A stretch of 64,000 nt of DNA, from assembly GCF_030811855.1 (NCBI RefSeq), contig NZ_JAUSRN010000001.1:1-64000 (forward strand), written 5' to 3'. How positions within the stretch are numbered: position 1 is the stretch's first letter; every line of letters starts with the position of its first letter. This stretch comes from Variovorax paradoxus (lineage in GTDB: Bacteria; Pseudomonadota; Gammaproteobacteria; Burkholderiales; Burkholderiaceae_C). The notes below the pieces were generated by a model. The model saw nothing but the letters and a program-made list of their open reading frames with translations, searched no databases and had not been told where the DNA came from. Shown here in pieces: positions 42,759 through 51,409 of this stretch. The position numbers were made by a program, and so were the translations under genes.

Positions 42759-42975
42759 ATGATGAGATTCGCGACGACGGTTGCGAGCCTAATATTGACG
42801 GTGGCTGCACCGACGCTCAGGGCCAACCCCGCTCACGACCAACTCACAGGAATGTCGATCACCCATCGCGCCTCCGCACTTGCTTCCCTTCTGCGCACGA
42901 GCGATGAAACGTGTCTGTCGGCCAAGCGCACCTTCTATCAGGGCAGCGACCCCGAAAGCGCGATCCCCGGCTCCG
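42759..42975 (+). pseudogene. secreted protein, 3' truncated
   Basis: The frame starts with a signal peptide (ILTVAAPTLRANP) and continues ALASLLRTSDETCLSAKRT and FYQGSDPESA, matching the N-terminal part of small exported proteins of roughly 110 residues with a later conserved cysteine. From about 42975 the frame continues open but encodes the antisense of an unrelated gene tail, giving arginine/serine-rich nonsense up to 43349. I therefore treat only the first 70 residues as genuine. Confidence 0.55.
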
Positions 42976-43047
42976 GCGTTCATCCGAGCTTGGCAGCCCG
43001 AAGCCGAAGCCGAAAACGGGGCCGCTCTTTTTCGCTTTTACGCCCAC
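42976..43047 (-). pseudogene. gene-tail copy A (KAKKSGP-FGFGFGLPS)
   Basis: On the minus strand this segment encodes VKAKKSGPVFGFGFGLPS, nearly identical to the C-terminus encoded at 43571-43690. The DNA of the two copies aligns over about 55 bases with third-position differences, so selection on the protein acted before duplication or the pieces come from related genes. No start or body is present here. Confidence 0.5.
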
Positions 43048-43068
43048 TTTGTGTTTCGGGGCGCTGCT

Positions 43069-43422
43069 TTAGGCAGCGCTGCGCCGCGTTCGGTGGGTCG
43101 CTCGCGCCAATGCCACTTCCAGCCGAGAAATCCTCATGGCCACTGCCCGAATTTCTCCAGCAAGCGTGTGCGATTCCAAGTCACCCGTGTTCACAGCTGC
43201 TCGAAGGGATTTTTGCAGCTTTGCTAGCTCGGCTGGGTCGTTGGCCTGCAGAAGCTTGGCAGCAGCATCGATCGTTTTGTCTGTGGCATTGCTCAAACTG
43301 CGCATTGCCGAACGGAGATCTGTGTCTCGCTTCAACATCGCCTCTTTGACCGTGAGCTCAGCCGGCGCTTTCCGATTCGCTTCGTTGGTGCGCTCGACTC
43401 GGTCTTCAATGCTTTTACCCAT
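43069..43422 (-). CDS. hypothetical helical protein
   Basis: A 117-residue protein from ATG 43422 (MGKSIEDRVERTNEANRK) with charged helices TDLRSAMRSLSNATDKTIDAAAKLL and ISRLEVALARATHRTRR. No membrane segment or signal peptide and no family recognised. Third-position GC and residue use look genuine, and the longer frame to 43593 is not. A GCGCTGC hairpin overlaps its stop codon and might end transcription. Confidence 0.55.
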   Translation of the reverse strand: MGKSIEDRVERTNEANRKAPAELTVKEAMLKRDTDLRSAMRSLSNATDKTIDAAAKLLQANDPAELAKLQKSLRAAVNTGDLESHTLAGEIRAVAMRISRLEVALARATHRTRRSAA

Positions 43423-44053
43423 GGGCTTTTGTAAGGGCGGGGGCCACTCAGCGCTGCTGTGAAGCAGCAATGGGCGGACGGCAGAATGAGAATGTGACCA
43501 CACTACCGTTCGGCGCGACTGCCAGATGTCAGACAAGAAGCGACCATCGCGTGAGGTGGCCTGCTCGCACTTACTCGAAGCTAGGCAGCCCAAACCCGAA
43601 GCCGAAGTCCGGCCCGCTCTTCTTCGCCTTCGCGCTCACTGCCTCTTCCTCGCGCGGCCCGACGTCGAGGTCATCGACCATCTTCTGCAGCTCGATCAGG
43701 CGCGCAGTTTTTATCCGACGAACACAATTTGCGAGAGCGACATCTGGCGAACGGATTGGTGAGAAGAAACTCGCGACGAAACTGTTCACTCGGAAATCCC
43801 ACTTCGTTCTAAATCAACGACTTAGCGCCGATTCCCAATAAACGCATTTCTGCACATAGACCTCGAACTCCACCGCCCGGGGTTCCGACCTTACGCGGGC
43901 TTGGTGAAGCTGACGGGGCCACGCTGGACTGGGATGGCGCGCGGCTCGGATGAACGCGGTGCAGTCCGAGGCTTGATGTCTGTTTGAGACTACAGGTCGC
44001 AAGCGTCGCCCACTCTACGGTCCGGCGGACTTCACTCCGTGCCGCGCGCTCCA
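43423..44053. other. gap with one gene-tail fragment
   Basis: Apart from the gene-tail copy B at 43571-43690, no gene is supported. A GCTGCT-GTGA-AGCAGC hairpin lies near 43452-43467. The remaining short frames lack coding character. Confidence 0.5.
43571..43690 (-). pseudogene. gene-tail copy B (KAKKSGP-FGFGFGLPSFE)
   Basis: The frame ARLIELQKMVDDLDVGPREE followed by AVSAKAKKSGPDFGFGFGLPSFE and TAA is a believable protein C-terminus: an acidic helix then an alternating phenylalanine/glycine tail. Upstream of the helix the frame becomes unconvincing near 43700. It appears to be the end of a gene whose body was lost. Family not recognised. Confidence 0.5.
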
Positions 44054-45094
44054 ATGATGATTTCTTCTCGTCGAATCTTGTTCCGCAATGCGGCCTGTCT
44101 TGCTGTCAGCGTCACAGGCGCCACGTCGTGGCTTGCCCATGCGGGAGCGAAAAACGACCCGAAGAATCGGTCCGGCATATCGGGCCCCGCTGCGCTCGAC
44201 AGGCTCAATGCAGCCGAGGAAACACCGGTGCTCGCGCAAGGCTCGCGCGGGGCCGCGGTCATGCGAGCGCAGATCCTGCTCGATCGCGCGTGGTTCTCGC
44301 CCGGCGAAATCGACGGCGGTTTCGGCGCCAACATGCGCCGCGTGGTGAAGGCCTACCAGCAGGCAAATGGTCTTGAGCAGAGCGGCAAGGTCGATGCTGC
44401 GACGTGGACCTCGCTAAAGGCCGACACTGCGCCATTGTTCGCCATCTATGCAATCACCGAGAAGGACGCGGCGGGTCCCTTTGCGGCGACGCCGCGGGCG
44501 ATGGCCGAGCGAGCCAAGATGAAAACGTCCGGCTATGAGAATCTGAAGGAAGCCCTTTCGGAGAAACACCACATGTCTCCCAAGGCCTTGCTCGCCCTGA
44601 ATGCCGGTGCCAAATTCGAGGCGCGTGAGGAAATCGTGGTTGTCAACATCACGAGCACGGCAGATGCCAGTGTCGTCAAGGCCGCTGCGTCGATCGAGAT
44701 CGACAAGAGCGATCACATGCTGTTCGTGCTCGACGAGTCGGGCAAGCCGCTCGCCGGCTTTCCTATCAGCATCGGCGGGCCTCTGGACCCGCTGCCCTTG
44801 GGCAAGATGAAAATCATCAACGAAGTGAAGGACCCCACCTTCACGTACGATCCGGCGATCCTGAAGAAGGCGCCGGCCGGCGCGGCGAAGGTCGATATCC
44901 CCGCTGGTCCAAACAACCCGATCGGCAACGTCTGGATGGGGCTGTCGAAGCCGCACTGGGGCATCCACGGCACCCCGGCGCCTGAACGCGTGGGTACTGC
45001 GACAACCAATGGTTGCATCCACCTGACCAACTGGGATGCGGCACGCTTGTCGCAGCTGGCAAAAGCGGGCTTCGCAGTCAACGTGAAAGCCTGA
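44054..45094 (+). CDS. L,D-transpeptidase with peptidoglycan-binding domain
   Basis: Exported protein of 346 residues (ATG 44054; GTG 44039 possible). A twin-arginine-like N-terminus ([17 protein letters not shown]) leads to an N-terminal peptidoglycan-binding domain about 60-130 ([32 protein letters not shown]) and a C-terminal YkuD domain with GIHGTPAP and the catalytic [11 protein letters not shown]. It crosslinks or modifies peptidoglycan in the periplasm. The M23 gene starts 11 bases downstream, giving a wall-remodelling pair. Confidence 0.92.
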   Translation: MMISSRRILFRNAACLAVSVTGATSWLAHAGAKNDPKNRSGISGPAALDRLNAAEETPVLAQGSRGAAVMRAQILLDRAWFSPGEIDGGFGANMRRVVKAYQQANGLEQSGKVDAATWTSLKADTAPLFAIYAITEKDAAGPFAATPRAMAERAKMKTSGYENLKEALSEKHHMSPKALLALNAGAKFEAREEIVVVNITSTADASVVKAAASIEIDKSDHMLFVLDESGKPLAGFPISIGGPLDPLPLGKMKIINEVKDPTFTYDPAILKKAPAGAAKVDIPAGPNNPIGNVWMGLSKPHWGIHGTPAPERVGTATTNGCIHLTNWDAARLSQLAKAGFAVNVKA

Positions 45095-45105
45095 AAAGAC
45101 TGCCG

Positions 45106-45645
45106 ATGCACGTGTCTCGAAGGCAAATGGCGATGGCTGTGGCTTGCCTCGCCGTGCCAGGCTGGGCGATTGCAGAGGCTTGTGACGACAGTGCCTGGCC
45201 AGCGACACTCGCCGCCCGCGCGCTGCAGTTTCCAGTCGACGGCATCCGGCCCGAAACCGTCCGGGACACGTTCCTGGACGGACGCCTCGGCCGCCGCCAT
45301 GAGGCGCTCGACATCATGGCCCCGCGCGGGACGCCCGTGCGCGCCGTGGAAGACGGCAAGCTGGTCAAACTGTTCGAAAGCAAGCCAGGCGGACTCACCG
45401 TCTATCAATTCGACCCGGCAGGCCAACTTGTCTATTACTACGCGCACCTGGACCGCTATGCGGAAGGCCTGCATGAAGGCATGCAGCTTCGGGGTGGCGA
45501 CCTGATCGGATATGTCGGCACGACCGGCAACGCCGCGCCCGACGCGCCACACTTGCATTTCGCGGTATTTGTGCTCGGTCCGGAAAAGCAATGGTGGAAG
45601 GGCGAAGCGCTGAACCCCTATTGCGCGTGGCGCGCCGCCCGATGA
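45106..45645 (+). CDS. M23-family metallopeptidase
   Basis: LytM-type peptidase of 179 residues with a signal peptide ending AIAEA. The zinc site is HEALDIMAPRGTPV (histidine and aspartate) near residue 64 and HLHFAVF near 154, with YAHL between. Family members cut peptidoglycan crossbridges or act as amidase activators. ATG 45106 lies 11 bases after the L,D-transpeptidase stop, so the two are cotranscribed. Confidence 0.92.
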   Translation: MHVSRRQMAMAVACLAVPGWAIAEACDDSAWPATLAARALQFPVDGIRPETVRDTFLDGRLGRRHEALDIMAPRGTPVRAVEDGKLVKLFESKPGGLTVYQFDPAGQLVYYYAHLDRYAEGLHEGMQLRGGDLIGYVGTTGNAAPDAPHLHFAVFVLGPEKQWWKGEALNPYCAWRAAR

Positions 45646-45775
45646 CCAGGCCTCGCGTAGACGCGATCGCCTGCCACGCCGTCGCCCCGCTCGGCCGCCG
45701 CGATTGCGGCTAGTGCGCCCGCAGCGGGACCGCAGGCAAGCGCCGACAATCTTGCGGTGTAGTAGACTTGTGGTT

Positions 45776-45801
45776 CATCGAACTATTCATTCAATTATTC
45801 A
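45776..45801 (+). promoter_or_regulatory. AT-rich direct repeats before the HipA-like gene
   Basis: The sequence immediately before the hipA-like start holds TATTCA-TTCAAT-TATTCA, two TATTCA copies 12 bases apart in an AT-rich island inside GC-rich DNA. Autoregulation through the protein's own helix-turn-helix domain is plausible. Confidence 0.4.
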
Positions 45802-47205
45802 ATGAGCGGCGCAAACCTGTTGCCGGGGACTCGAGACTCCGACAGAAAGACGCTCGTCCGTCACGCTCTTTCCCAAGGACCGCGGCCCGTTGACGAATTG
45901 CTTGCTGTTCTGCAAGTGAGTCAGGCGACCTTCTCACGGACTATTCAGGAATTTGGTGGCGAAGTAATTCGGTTCCGGGAGCCTGGCGTGCGCACGCCGC
46001 GCTACGCACTCGTCCGCACCGAACCCGTGCCCACCCCTCAGCCCATCTTCCGGGTGAGCGAGGACGGTCGGGTCGCCGAGATTGGCGCTGTCAACTTTCT
46101 CCGGGGAGGCACCTGGGTCGATCTGGGCGGTCCAGACAGCCGCTTGCACGAAGGGCTGCCGCCGGCCATGGCCTTCGCTGCGCCTTCCGGCTACCTCGGC
46201 GCACGGATCGCGAAGGTGGTGGCCAGAGAGATTGGCGTGCCCTTCTCCCTTCGCGACTGGTCCGACGATCACCGGGTGAAGTTCCTCTGCTCGGTCGGCT
46301 CGGATGTGGCTGGCTCACTCATGTGGGGCGCCAGCTCGTTCGCGGCCCACATGGCGTCGCGGCAGGTCCCGCCGATTGCGACCGCCGACATTCCTCGGGC
46401 CTACCAGGATTTGGCGAACGCGACGAGCCAGACGGGCATCGGCAGCAGCGCGGGGGGCGAAGAGCCCAAGTTCACGTGCGAGACAGAGGCGAAGGGGCAT
46501 CTCATTGTGAAGTTCGCACGCGCCGGGACCCGCTCCTCGGAGATGCTCATCCTGGAGGAATTGGCGTTGCGCGCGCTCGGCGAGTCCGGGATGCCAGCGG
46601 CTCCGGCTTGCTACTTCGAGATGGAAGAGTACGGCTTCCTGGAGGTCGAGCGCTTCGACCGCATCGGGCGGTTCGGCCGCCGGGGAATGATCTCCGCAGG
46701 GGCGATCGATGACGAGCTGTTCGGGATGCGGGACAACTGGCCATCGTTCGCGCAGCGCTGCGAGGAAGCGGGAATGATCGGGCCTGGCTCCGTGCGGCGG
46801 ATCCTCGTGCTGACCGCCTTCTCAGAGCTGATCGGCAATGGCGATCGGCACTTTGAGAATCTCTCGCTCATGACCGACGAGCGCGGGCGGCCTACCGAGG
46901 TATCGCCGGCCTACGACATGCTCCCCATGATGTATGCGCCCGTCGGCGGCGGCATCGAGCCGCCCTTGCGGCTCGTCACGCCATCGTTTCAGTCGCTGGG
47001 GGCCAGGCCTGACGTCTGGGAGCAGGCGTTCGACGCGGCACACCGCTTCTGGACAGCTGCCGCAGCGGACCCGCGGCTCTCATCGGAGATGCGCGAAATC
47101 GGCGCGAGGAACGCTCAACACATTGGTGAGGTCGTGGCCCCGCTGCTACCCGTGCCGGAGGTCCCTGGCCGAGATTCAGCAGGCGATACGAAGCAGCCGC
47201 ATTGA
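45802..47205 (+). CDS. one-piece HTH-HipA kinase (YjjJ/HipH-like)
   Basis: A 467-residue HipA-family protein with its own N-terminal winged helix-turn-helix (about 15-70, LVRHALSQGPRPVDEL, QVSQATFSRTIQEFG), the layout of E. coli YjjJ. The kinase part shows the serine-rich loop GIGSSAGGEEPKF near residue 215, EVERFDRIG, the catalytic GNGDRHFENLSLM near 351 and the magnesium-binding SPAYDMLPM near 372. HipA kinases phosphorylate aminoacyl-tRNA synthetases and cause dormancy. There is no separate hipB next to it. Standalone toxin or self-contained toxin-antitoxin are both possible. Confidence 0.92.
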   Translation: MSGANLLPGTRDSDRKTLVRHALSQGPRPVDELLAVLQVSQATFSRTIQEFGGEVIRFREPGVRTPRYALVRTEPVPTPQPIFRVSEDGRVAEIGAVNFLRGGTWVDLGGPDSRLHEGLPPAMAFAAPSGYLGARIAKVVAREIGVPFSLRDWSDDHRVKFLCSVGSDVAGSLMWGASSFAAHMASRQVPPIATADIPRAYQDLANATSQTGIGSSAGGEEPKFTCETEAKGHLIVKFARAGTRSSEMLILEELALRALGESGMPAAPACYFEMEEYGFLEVERFDRIGRFGRRGMISAGAIDDELFGMRDNWPSFAQRCEEAGMIGPGSVRRILVLTAFSELIGNGDRHFENLSLMTDERGRPTEVSPAYDMLPMMYAPVGGGIEPPLRLVTPSFQSLGARPDVWEQAFDAAHRFWTAAAADPRLSSEMREIGARNAQHIGEVVAPLLPVPEVPGRDSAGDTKQPH

Positions 47206-47381
47206 GCAGTGCTGCGTTCTGCGCGGCGCCGGGGGCTCAATGAACCGGTTGCAGCCCTTAGTTCGAGGTGGCAAGGCTGGACCCCCGGCACGGGCAAGAC
47301 CAAGCGAGCCACGTGAAGAGGGATGCCACGACACGGTGCCGATGTCGGTCCGATCGCCCATCGCTTGCTACCCTCTTGACC

Positions 47382-47842
47382 ATGCTCATCAAACCCTTGT
47401 GCGGCGCAGCGCTATTCGCGTGTCTTCTGTTCCTGCTGGGAAGCGTCACACAATCCCCGGACCCGTGTGCGGCCACGCAAGACTTCGTATACCCCCTCGC
47501 CGCGCCTTTGTTGATCCTGGGATCCATCGCGTGGCTGGGTGTGTCCAGCTGGTGCATTCCCTTTTCCGGGCGCTGGACAATTCGCCTTGGCTACACCGTC
47601 CTAATGCGGTCGTTTCGGTGGTGCTGGCAGTTGGCCTTTTGATGGGCGCGTTGCTTGTCGTTATGAGATACGAACACCTGATGCCGTTTCTGCTGGAACG
47701 CGATTGCTATGGGGATGCCACCCCCTCGATGCTGGGCATGACCGTGGCGGGCGCGATCGCGATGTTTCTTGGATTGTTGAGCGTCGACCGTGCGGCGACG
47801 GCCCTGCAAAGCCGTCATCGCAGGTCCGTCGGAGCACGTTGA
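47382..47842 (+). pseudogene. small membrane protein, frameshifted
   Basis: The first frame from ATG 47382 has two hydrophobic segments (LCGAALFACLLFLLGSV, AAPLLILGSIAWLGVSS) and then ends poorly after 47600. Another frame entered near there continues with two more segments (AVVSVVLAVGLLMGALLVVM, LGMTVAGAIAMFLGLLSV) to 47842. Joined, they make a four-helix protein of about 150 residues, so an indel near 47590-47605 has split the gene. No family recognised. Confidence 0.6.
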
Positions 47843-48189
47843 ACCACACGCGTCCAACCATGGCTCGATCAAGGGTGGCTCATACCAGGACCCCAGGTAT
47901 CGTTTCACGCGACTACCGCACAGACTTCACGCCGGCTTCACTCGCCTCGCGCACACTGCCTCTCGACAGCGGTCGGCGCCGGTAGAGGCAAGGGGAGAAA
48001 AGCAATTGCTCAGGGAAACGCCTCGATGCCGACCGCTGTCACCTTTGTATGAGCCACGCGCGCCGGGCGCGATCCCAGCGGGAACGGACCGGAGCGGGCC
48101 CGGCAACGCTTCACCGGGGATGCCGCAGATCGCGGCCAGTCATCTTCGCCCTGCCTGGCGACGGAGCCATTGAGAACCTATTTACCCGG
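47843..48189. other. gap with nothing recognised
   Basis: About 350 bases between the broken membrane-protein gene and polB, which converge. The frames here are short and arginine/proline-rich. I see no strong terminator hairpin. Confidence 0.5.
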
Positions 48190-50586
48190 CTAGAAGAGCC
48201 CGCGTTGTGAAGTCGTCAGGGCCATGAAATTTTCTCCGAGGGGCTGAAGAATGGCATCGGCAATCGGCTGGAGCTGCCGGGTGAGGTAGTGTTCGTAGTC
48301 GATGGGCGAATGGCGGGTTTCCAGCGGCTCCGGCCCGTTTCGTGTCATGACGTATTCGATCCAGCCGCCCTTCTGGTATTGCATGGGCCGGCCGACCCGG
48401 CCGTTGTGTTCGTCGGCCATGCGGGCGGCCCGGACCTGCGGCGGCACGTTGACCAAGTAGGCGTCGAGCCGATGGCGCAGGCGCTTGCGGTAGATGAGCA
48501 GTGCATCCTTGTCGCCAGCCAGCGTCGACCTCGCATAGTTGGTCACGAACGGCTTGTAGGGCTCGCCCTGAAAGATGCGTGAAAGCAGGCCCTCCTGGAA
48601 CTGCCGCGCCAGCGGCGTCCAGTCGCTGCGCGCCATCTCCAGTCCGCGGTACACCATCGCCTCCTTGCCCGTGGCATCGGCACCGAGCCCCGCGTAGCGC
48701 TTCTTGCTGCCGACCTCCGAGCCGCGAATGGTGGGCATGAAGAACTTCTTGTAGTGGGTGTCGACCTCGATTTCGAGAAAACTCTCCAGGCCCTGCGCCT
48801 CCCGCAGCCCGCGGGCCCACCAGTCGTTGATGTCGGCGGCCAGGCTGGCCGCGACGGCATGCGCCGCCTCGTTGGTGTGGGGGCTCTTGAGCCATACGAA
48901 GATGGAATCGGTATCGCCGTAGATGGCCTCGTAGCCACGCTCCTCCACGAACTCGCGCGTGCGTTTCATCATCTCGTGCCCGCGCAGGGTCACGGCGGAC
49001 ACCAGCGCGGGATTGAAGAACCGGCACTCGGCCGCCCCCAGCACGCCGGCGAAGGAGTTCATGAGCAGCTTCAGCGCCTGGGACAGCGGCTCGTTCTCCG
49101 TCCGCTTGGCCTCGTCCCGGGCGCGCCAGAGCGTGGTCACGATCGCGGGCAGGCAATGTCTGTCGCGCGAGAAGACGGTCCCCTGCGGCCCATGGACGCG
49201 CAGGGCCGGGTCGCCAGCCTCCGAGCCCTCGACCAGGCCCACCGGGTCGACCAGGAAGGTCCGGATGATCGAGGGATAGAGGCTCTTGTAGTCCAGCACC
49301 ACGACCGAGTCGTAAAACCCCGGCTTCGAGTCCATGACGTAGCCGCCGGGGTAGGCCTTGCTCGGAATCTCGCCCACGTTGGGCGCCACGTAGCCCAGGC
49401 GGTGCATCCGCGGCATGTAATGGTGGCTGAACGCGGCGATGGAACCGCCGAAATGATCGGCCTGCAGGCCGGTGGTCTGGGCCCGCTCCATCACGAACTG
49501 CAGCAGCTTCGTCTTGTCGAAGATGCGCAGGACCAGTTCGCAGTCCTTGATGTTGTAGATCGCGAGCGCGGGCTTGTCTTCCTGGTAGCGCCGTTCGATC
49601 TCCGCCATCTTGTCGTATGCGTCGCCAATAGCCTTGCCTTCGCCGAGCAGCGCTTGCGAGACGGTCTCGAGGCTGAAGGACGGGAAGCTCCACACGGCGG
49701 CCTTGAGTGCGTCGATGCCGTCGATGACGACTCGCCCCGGTGTGGGCGCGAACAGATAGCCCTGCTTGCCCGGATGGGTTCGCCACTCGATGGGGCGGCG
49801 CTCTCGTCCCAGAAGGAGTTGCACGCCGCAGTTGTCGGCCGTCTTCTGCAGCACGCGCAGGTCGAACTGGATGACGTTCCAGCCGATGACGACGTCGGGG
49901 TCGTTGCGCTCGAGCCAGTCGTTGAGCTTCTCGAGCATGACTTGGCGCGACGGGCAGTAGATCAGCGAAAAGGCCATGGGCTCATCCGATTCAGATGGCG
50001 CGTCCGATGGCGGCTCGTGTGGCGGCTCGCCCAGCATGAAGACGACACGCTCCGCCATGCCATCCAGCGCGATGGAATAGAGCGCTTCGTTCTGGCTCGT
50101 CTCGATGTCCAGCGACACGACCTTCAGCACGGGCCGGAATTCGGGCGCGGGCTTGAGCTTGCAGTCGACGATGGTGGCGCGCTCTGAACGCCCTCCTTCC
50201 ACCCGCACGCCCGCGGTGATGAAGCGTTCCATCAGGTAGCGGTCGTGCGGCCGCACGTCGGCCTCGAGCAGGGGAATGCCCTGCGCGTCGAGGGCGCGTG
50301 CCAGCCGACCGAGCTGGCGGAAGTGCTTCGCATAGACACCGAGGACAGCTTCCCGACGAAAGGTCTTGAGCGCGAGCGCACGCAGCTGCACGCCCGGCAT
50401 GACCGCGAGCTGTGCTTCGACCGCCGCCCTGTGCCGGGTGGCGACGAACGCAACGCTGGTCCGCGCGGTCAGGACCACTTTCCTCGGCCCCGCGTCGGTA
50501 GCCAGCCAGTACTCGATCTCCGTTCCGGCGGGCGCATCTCGCCAGTGGCGCGTGAGGATAAAGCCCTTGAGTTCAGTGGATGTCAC
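48190..50586 (-). CDS. polB: DNA polymerase II (family B)
   Basis: Family B polymerase of 798 residues, the length of bacterial Pol II. The exonuclease has VVSLDIETSQNEAL (Exo I) near residue 155, VVIGWNVIQFDLRVL (Exo II) and YNIKDCELVLRIF (Exo III). Polymerase motifs are VVVLDYKSLYPSIIR (A), LKLLMNSFAGVLGA (B) and AIYGDTDSIFVW (C). The C-terminus SQRGLF is a beta-clamp binding peptide. Pol II repairs lesions and restarts forks and is often SOS-induced, yet I see no CTGT-N8-ACAG box directly before this gene. Confidence 0.97.
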   Translation of the reverse strand: MTSTELKGFILTRHWRDAPAGTEIEYWLATDAGPRKVVLTARTSVAFVATRHRAAVEAQLAVMPGVQLRALALKTFRREAVLGVYAKHFRQLGRLARALDAQGIPLLEADVRPHDRYLMERFITAGVRVEGGRSERATIVDCKLKPAPEFRPVLKVVSLDIETSQNEALYSIALDGMAERVVFMLGEPPHEPPSDAPSESDEPMAFSLIYCPSRQVMLEKLNDWLERNDPDVVIGWNVIQFDLRVLQKTADNCGVQLLLGRERRPIEWRTHPGKQGYLFAPTPGRVVIDGIDALKAAVWSFPSFSLETVSQALLGEGKAIGDAYDKMAEIERRYQEDKPALAIYNIKDCELVLRIFDKTKLLQFVMERAQTTGLQADHFGGSIAAFSHHYMPRMHRLGYVAPNVGEIPSKAYPGGYVMDSKPGFYDSVVVLDYKSLYPSIIRTFLVDPVGLVEGSEAGDPALRVHGPQGTVFSRDRHCLPAIVTTLWRARDEAKRTENEPLSQALKLLMNSFAGVLGAAECRFFNPALVSAVTLRGHEMMKRTREFVEERGYEAIYGDTDSIFVWLKSPHTNEAAHAVAASLAADINDWWARGLREAQGLESFLEIEVDTHYKKFFMPTIRGSEVGSKKRYAGLGADATGKEAMVYRGLEMARSDWTPLARQFQEGLLSRIFQGEPYKPFVTNYARSTLAGDKDALLIYRKRLRHRLDAYLVNVPPQVRAARMADEHNGRVGRPMQYQKGGWIEYVMTRNGPEPLETRHSPIDYEHYLTRQLQPIADAILQPLGENFMALTTSQRGLF

Positions 50587-50808
50587 GGGAGCTTAGAAAG
50601 TCGGATCGAGCGGGAAGGCGGACTTGGGGGCAGGTGATTTTCACCTGACCGTGTGCAGCTGCTATCTGCAGGGGACGATTGCCCGATCGACGCGCTCGCC
50701 ACGAGCCGGCGCGAGCATTTCGGAAGCCTCTGGCCAGTCGAAGGTGCAGAGCCCGCGAGACTCGCGGGGCACTCTCAGGGTTTGCGTTGACGAGATATGG
50801 GTCAAACC

Positions 50809-50824
50809 CTGTTCCGGAGAACAG
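50809..50824. promoter_or_regulatory. perfect 16-base palindrome, LexA-box-like
   Basis: CTGTTC-CGGA-GAACAG is a perfect inverted repeat and also fits CTGT-N8-ACAG. Its GC-rich centre is unlike the strong AT-rich SOS consensus. It lies 45 bases before the GAF gene and 223 bases from the polB start on the opposite strand, so it could serve either. Confidence 0.5.
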
Positions 50825-50868
50825 TAAGAACTACGTAATATTCCGCCCGCACCCCAACCAAGATACTC

Positions 50869-51327
50869 ATGCTCAACGTCGACCTGCCCGCGCCCGCTGC
50901 GACCGTTCGCAGCCTTCTTGCCAGCCGCGGGATCGTTCCGGCGCTGGCCTTGCTCAACGATAGGACGTCCTATCGGTTCACGGCGATCTACAAATTGAAC
51001 GGCGACGTGATGCGTGCGGCGCATGCCTTCGACCGCGACTCTGAATACCGCACCTGGTTGAAGGTGGTGCCTCTGGGCAAGAGCTTCTGCCAGCACGCGC
51101 TCGAGCACGGCGAGTTCATGACCAGCCATGCCTCCGGAGATCAGCGCCTGACGAACCGACCTTATGTCGGCATGGTCGAGTCGTACTACGGTCGGCTGCT
51201 GACGCGAGGATGCGGCACGCCTTATGGCACCTTCATCCATTTCGACTTGGAGTCGCGCAGCATTCCTACAGAGGAAATTAGCTTCCTGCGCGAGGTGATT
51301 CCGCAGTTCATTGACTACTTGGATTGA
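50869..51327 (+). CDS. GAF-domain protein
   Basis: A 152-residue single-domain protein with the GAF pattern: SYRFTAIYKLNGDVMRAAHAF, SFCQHALEHGEFMTSHAS near residue 80 and YGTFIHFDLESRSI with a final helix. Free-standing GAF proteins bind small ligands or act as methionine-sulfoxide-reductase-like enzymes; the cysteines here (SFCQHA and GCGTPYG) leave the second option open. It is preceded by the palindrome at 50809-50824. Confidence 0.7.
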   Translation: MLNVDLPAPAATVRSLLASRGIVPALALLNDRTSYRFTAIYKLNGDVMRAAHAFDRDSEYRTWLKVVPLGKSFCQHALEHGEFMTSHASGDQRLTNRPYVGMVESYYGRLLTRGCGTPYGTFIHFDLESRSIPTEEISFLREVIPQFIDYLD

Positions 51328-51409
51328 ACAGGCGACAACAAGGGCCCACCAAACGAGCGCCCGGTGTTGAAGGCAAATCCGGCAGCCGCGCCCTGGGGCG
51401 CAGCTTCGA

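Noticed and set aside
45802..47205. HipAB toxin-antitoxin pair with a missed small hipB
   Set aside because: No small helix-turn-helix gene lies within several hundred bases on either side; the HTH is inside the same protein.
48182..49786. A 534-codon minus-strand frame
   Set aside because: It overlaps polB in another frame with low-complexity arginine/glycine content; polB has all expected motifs.
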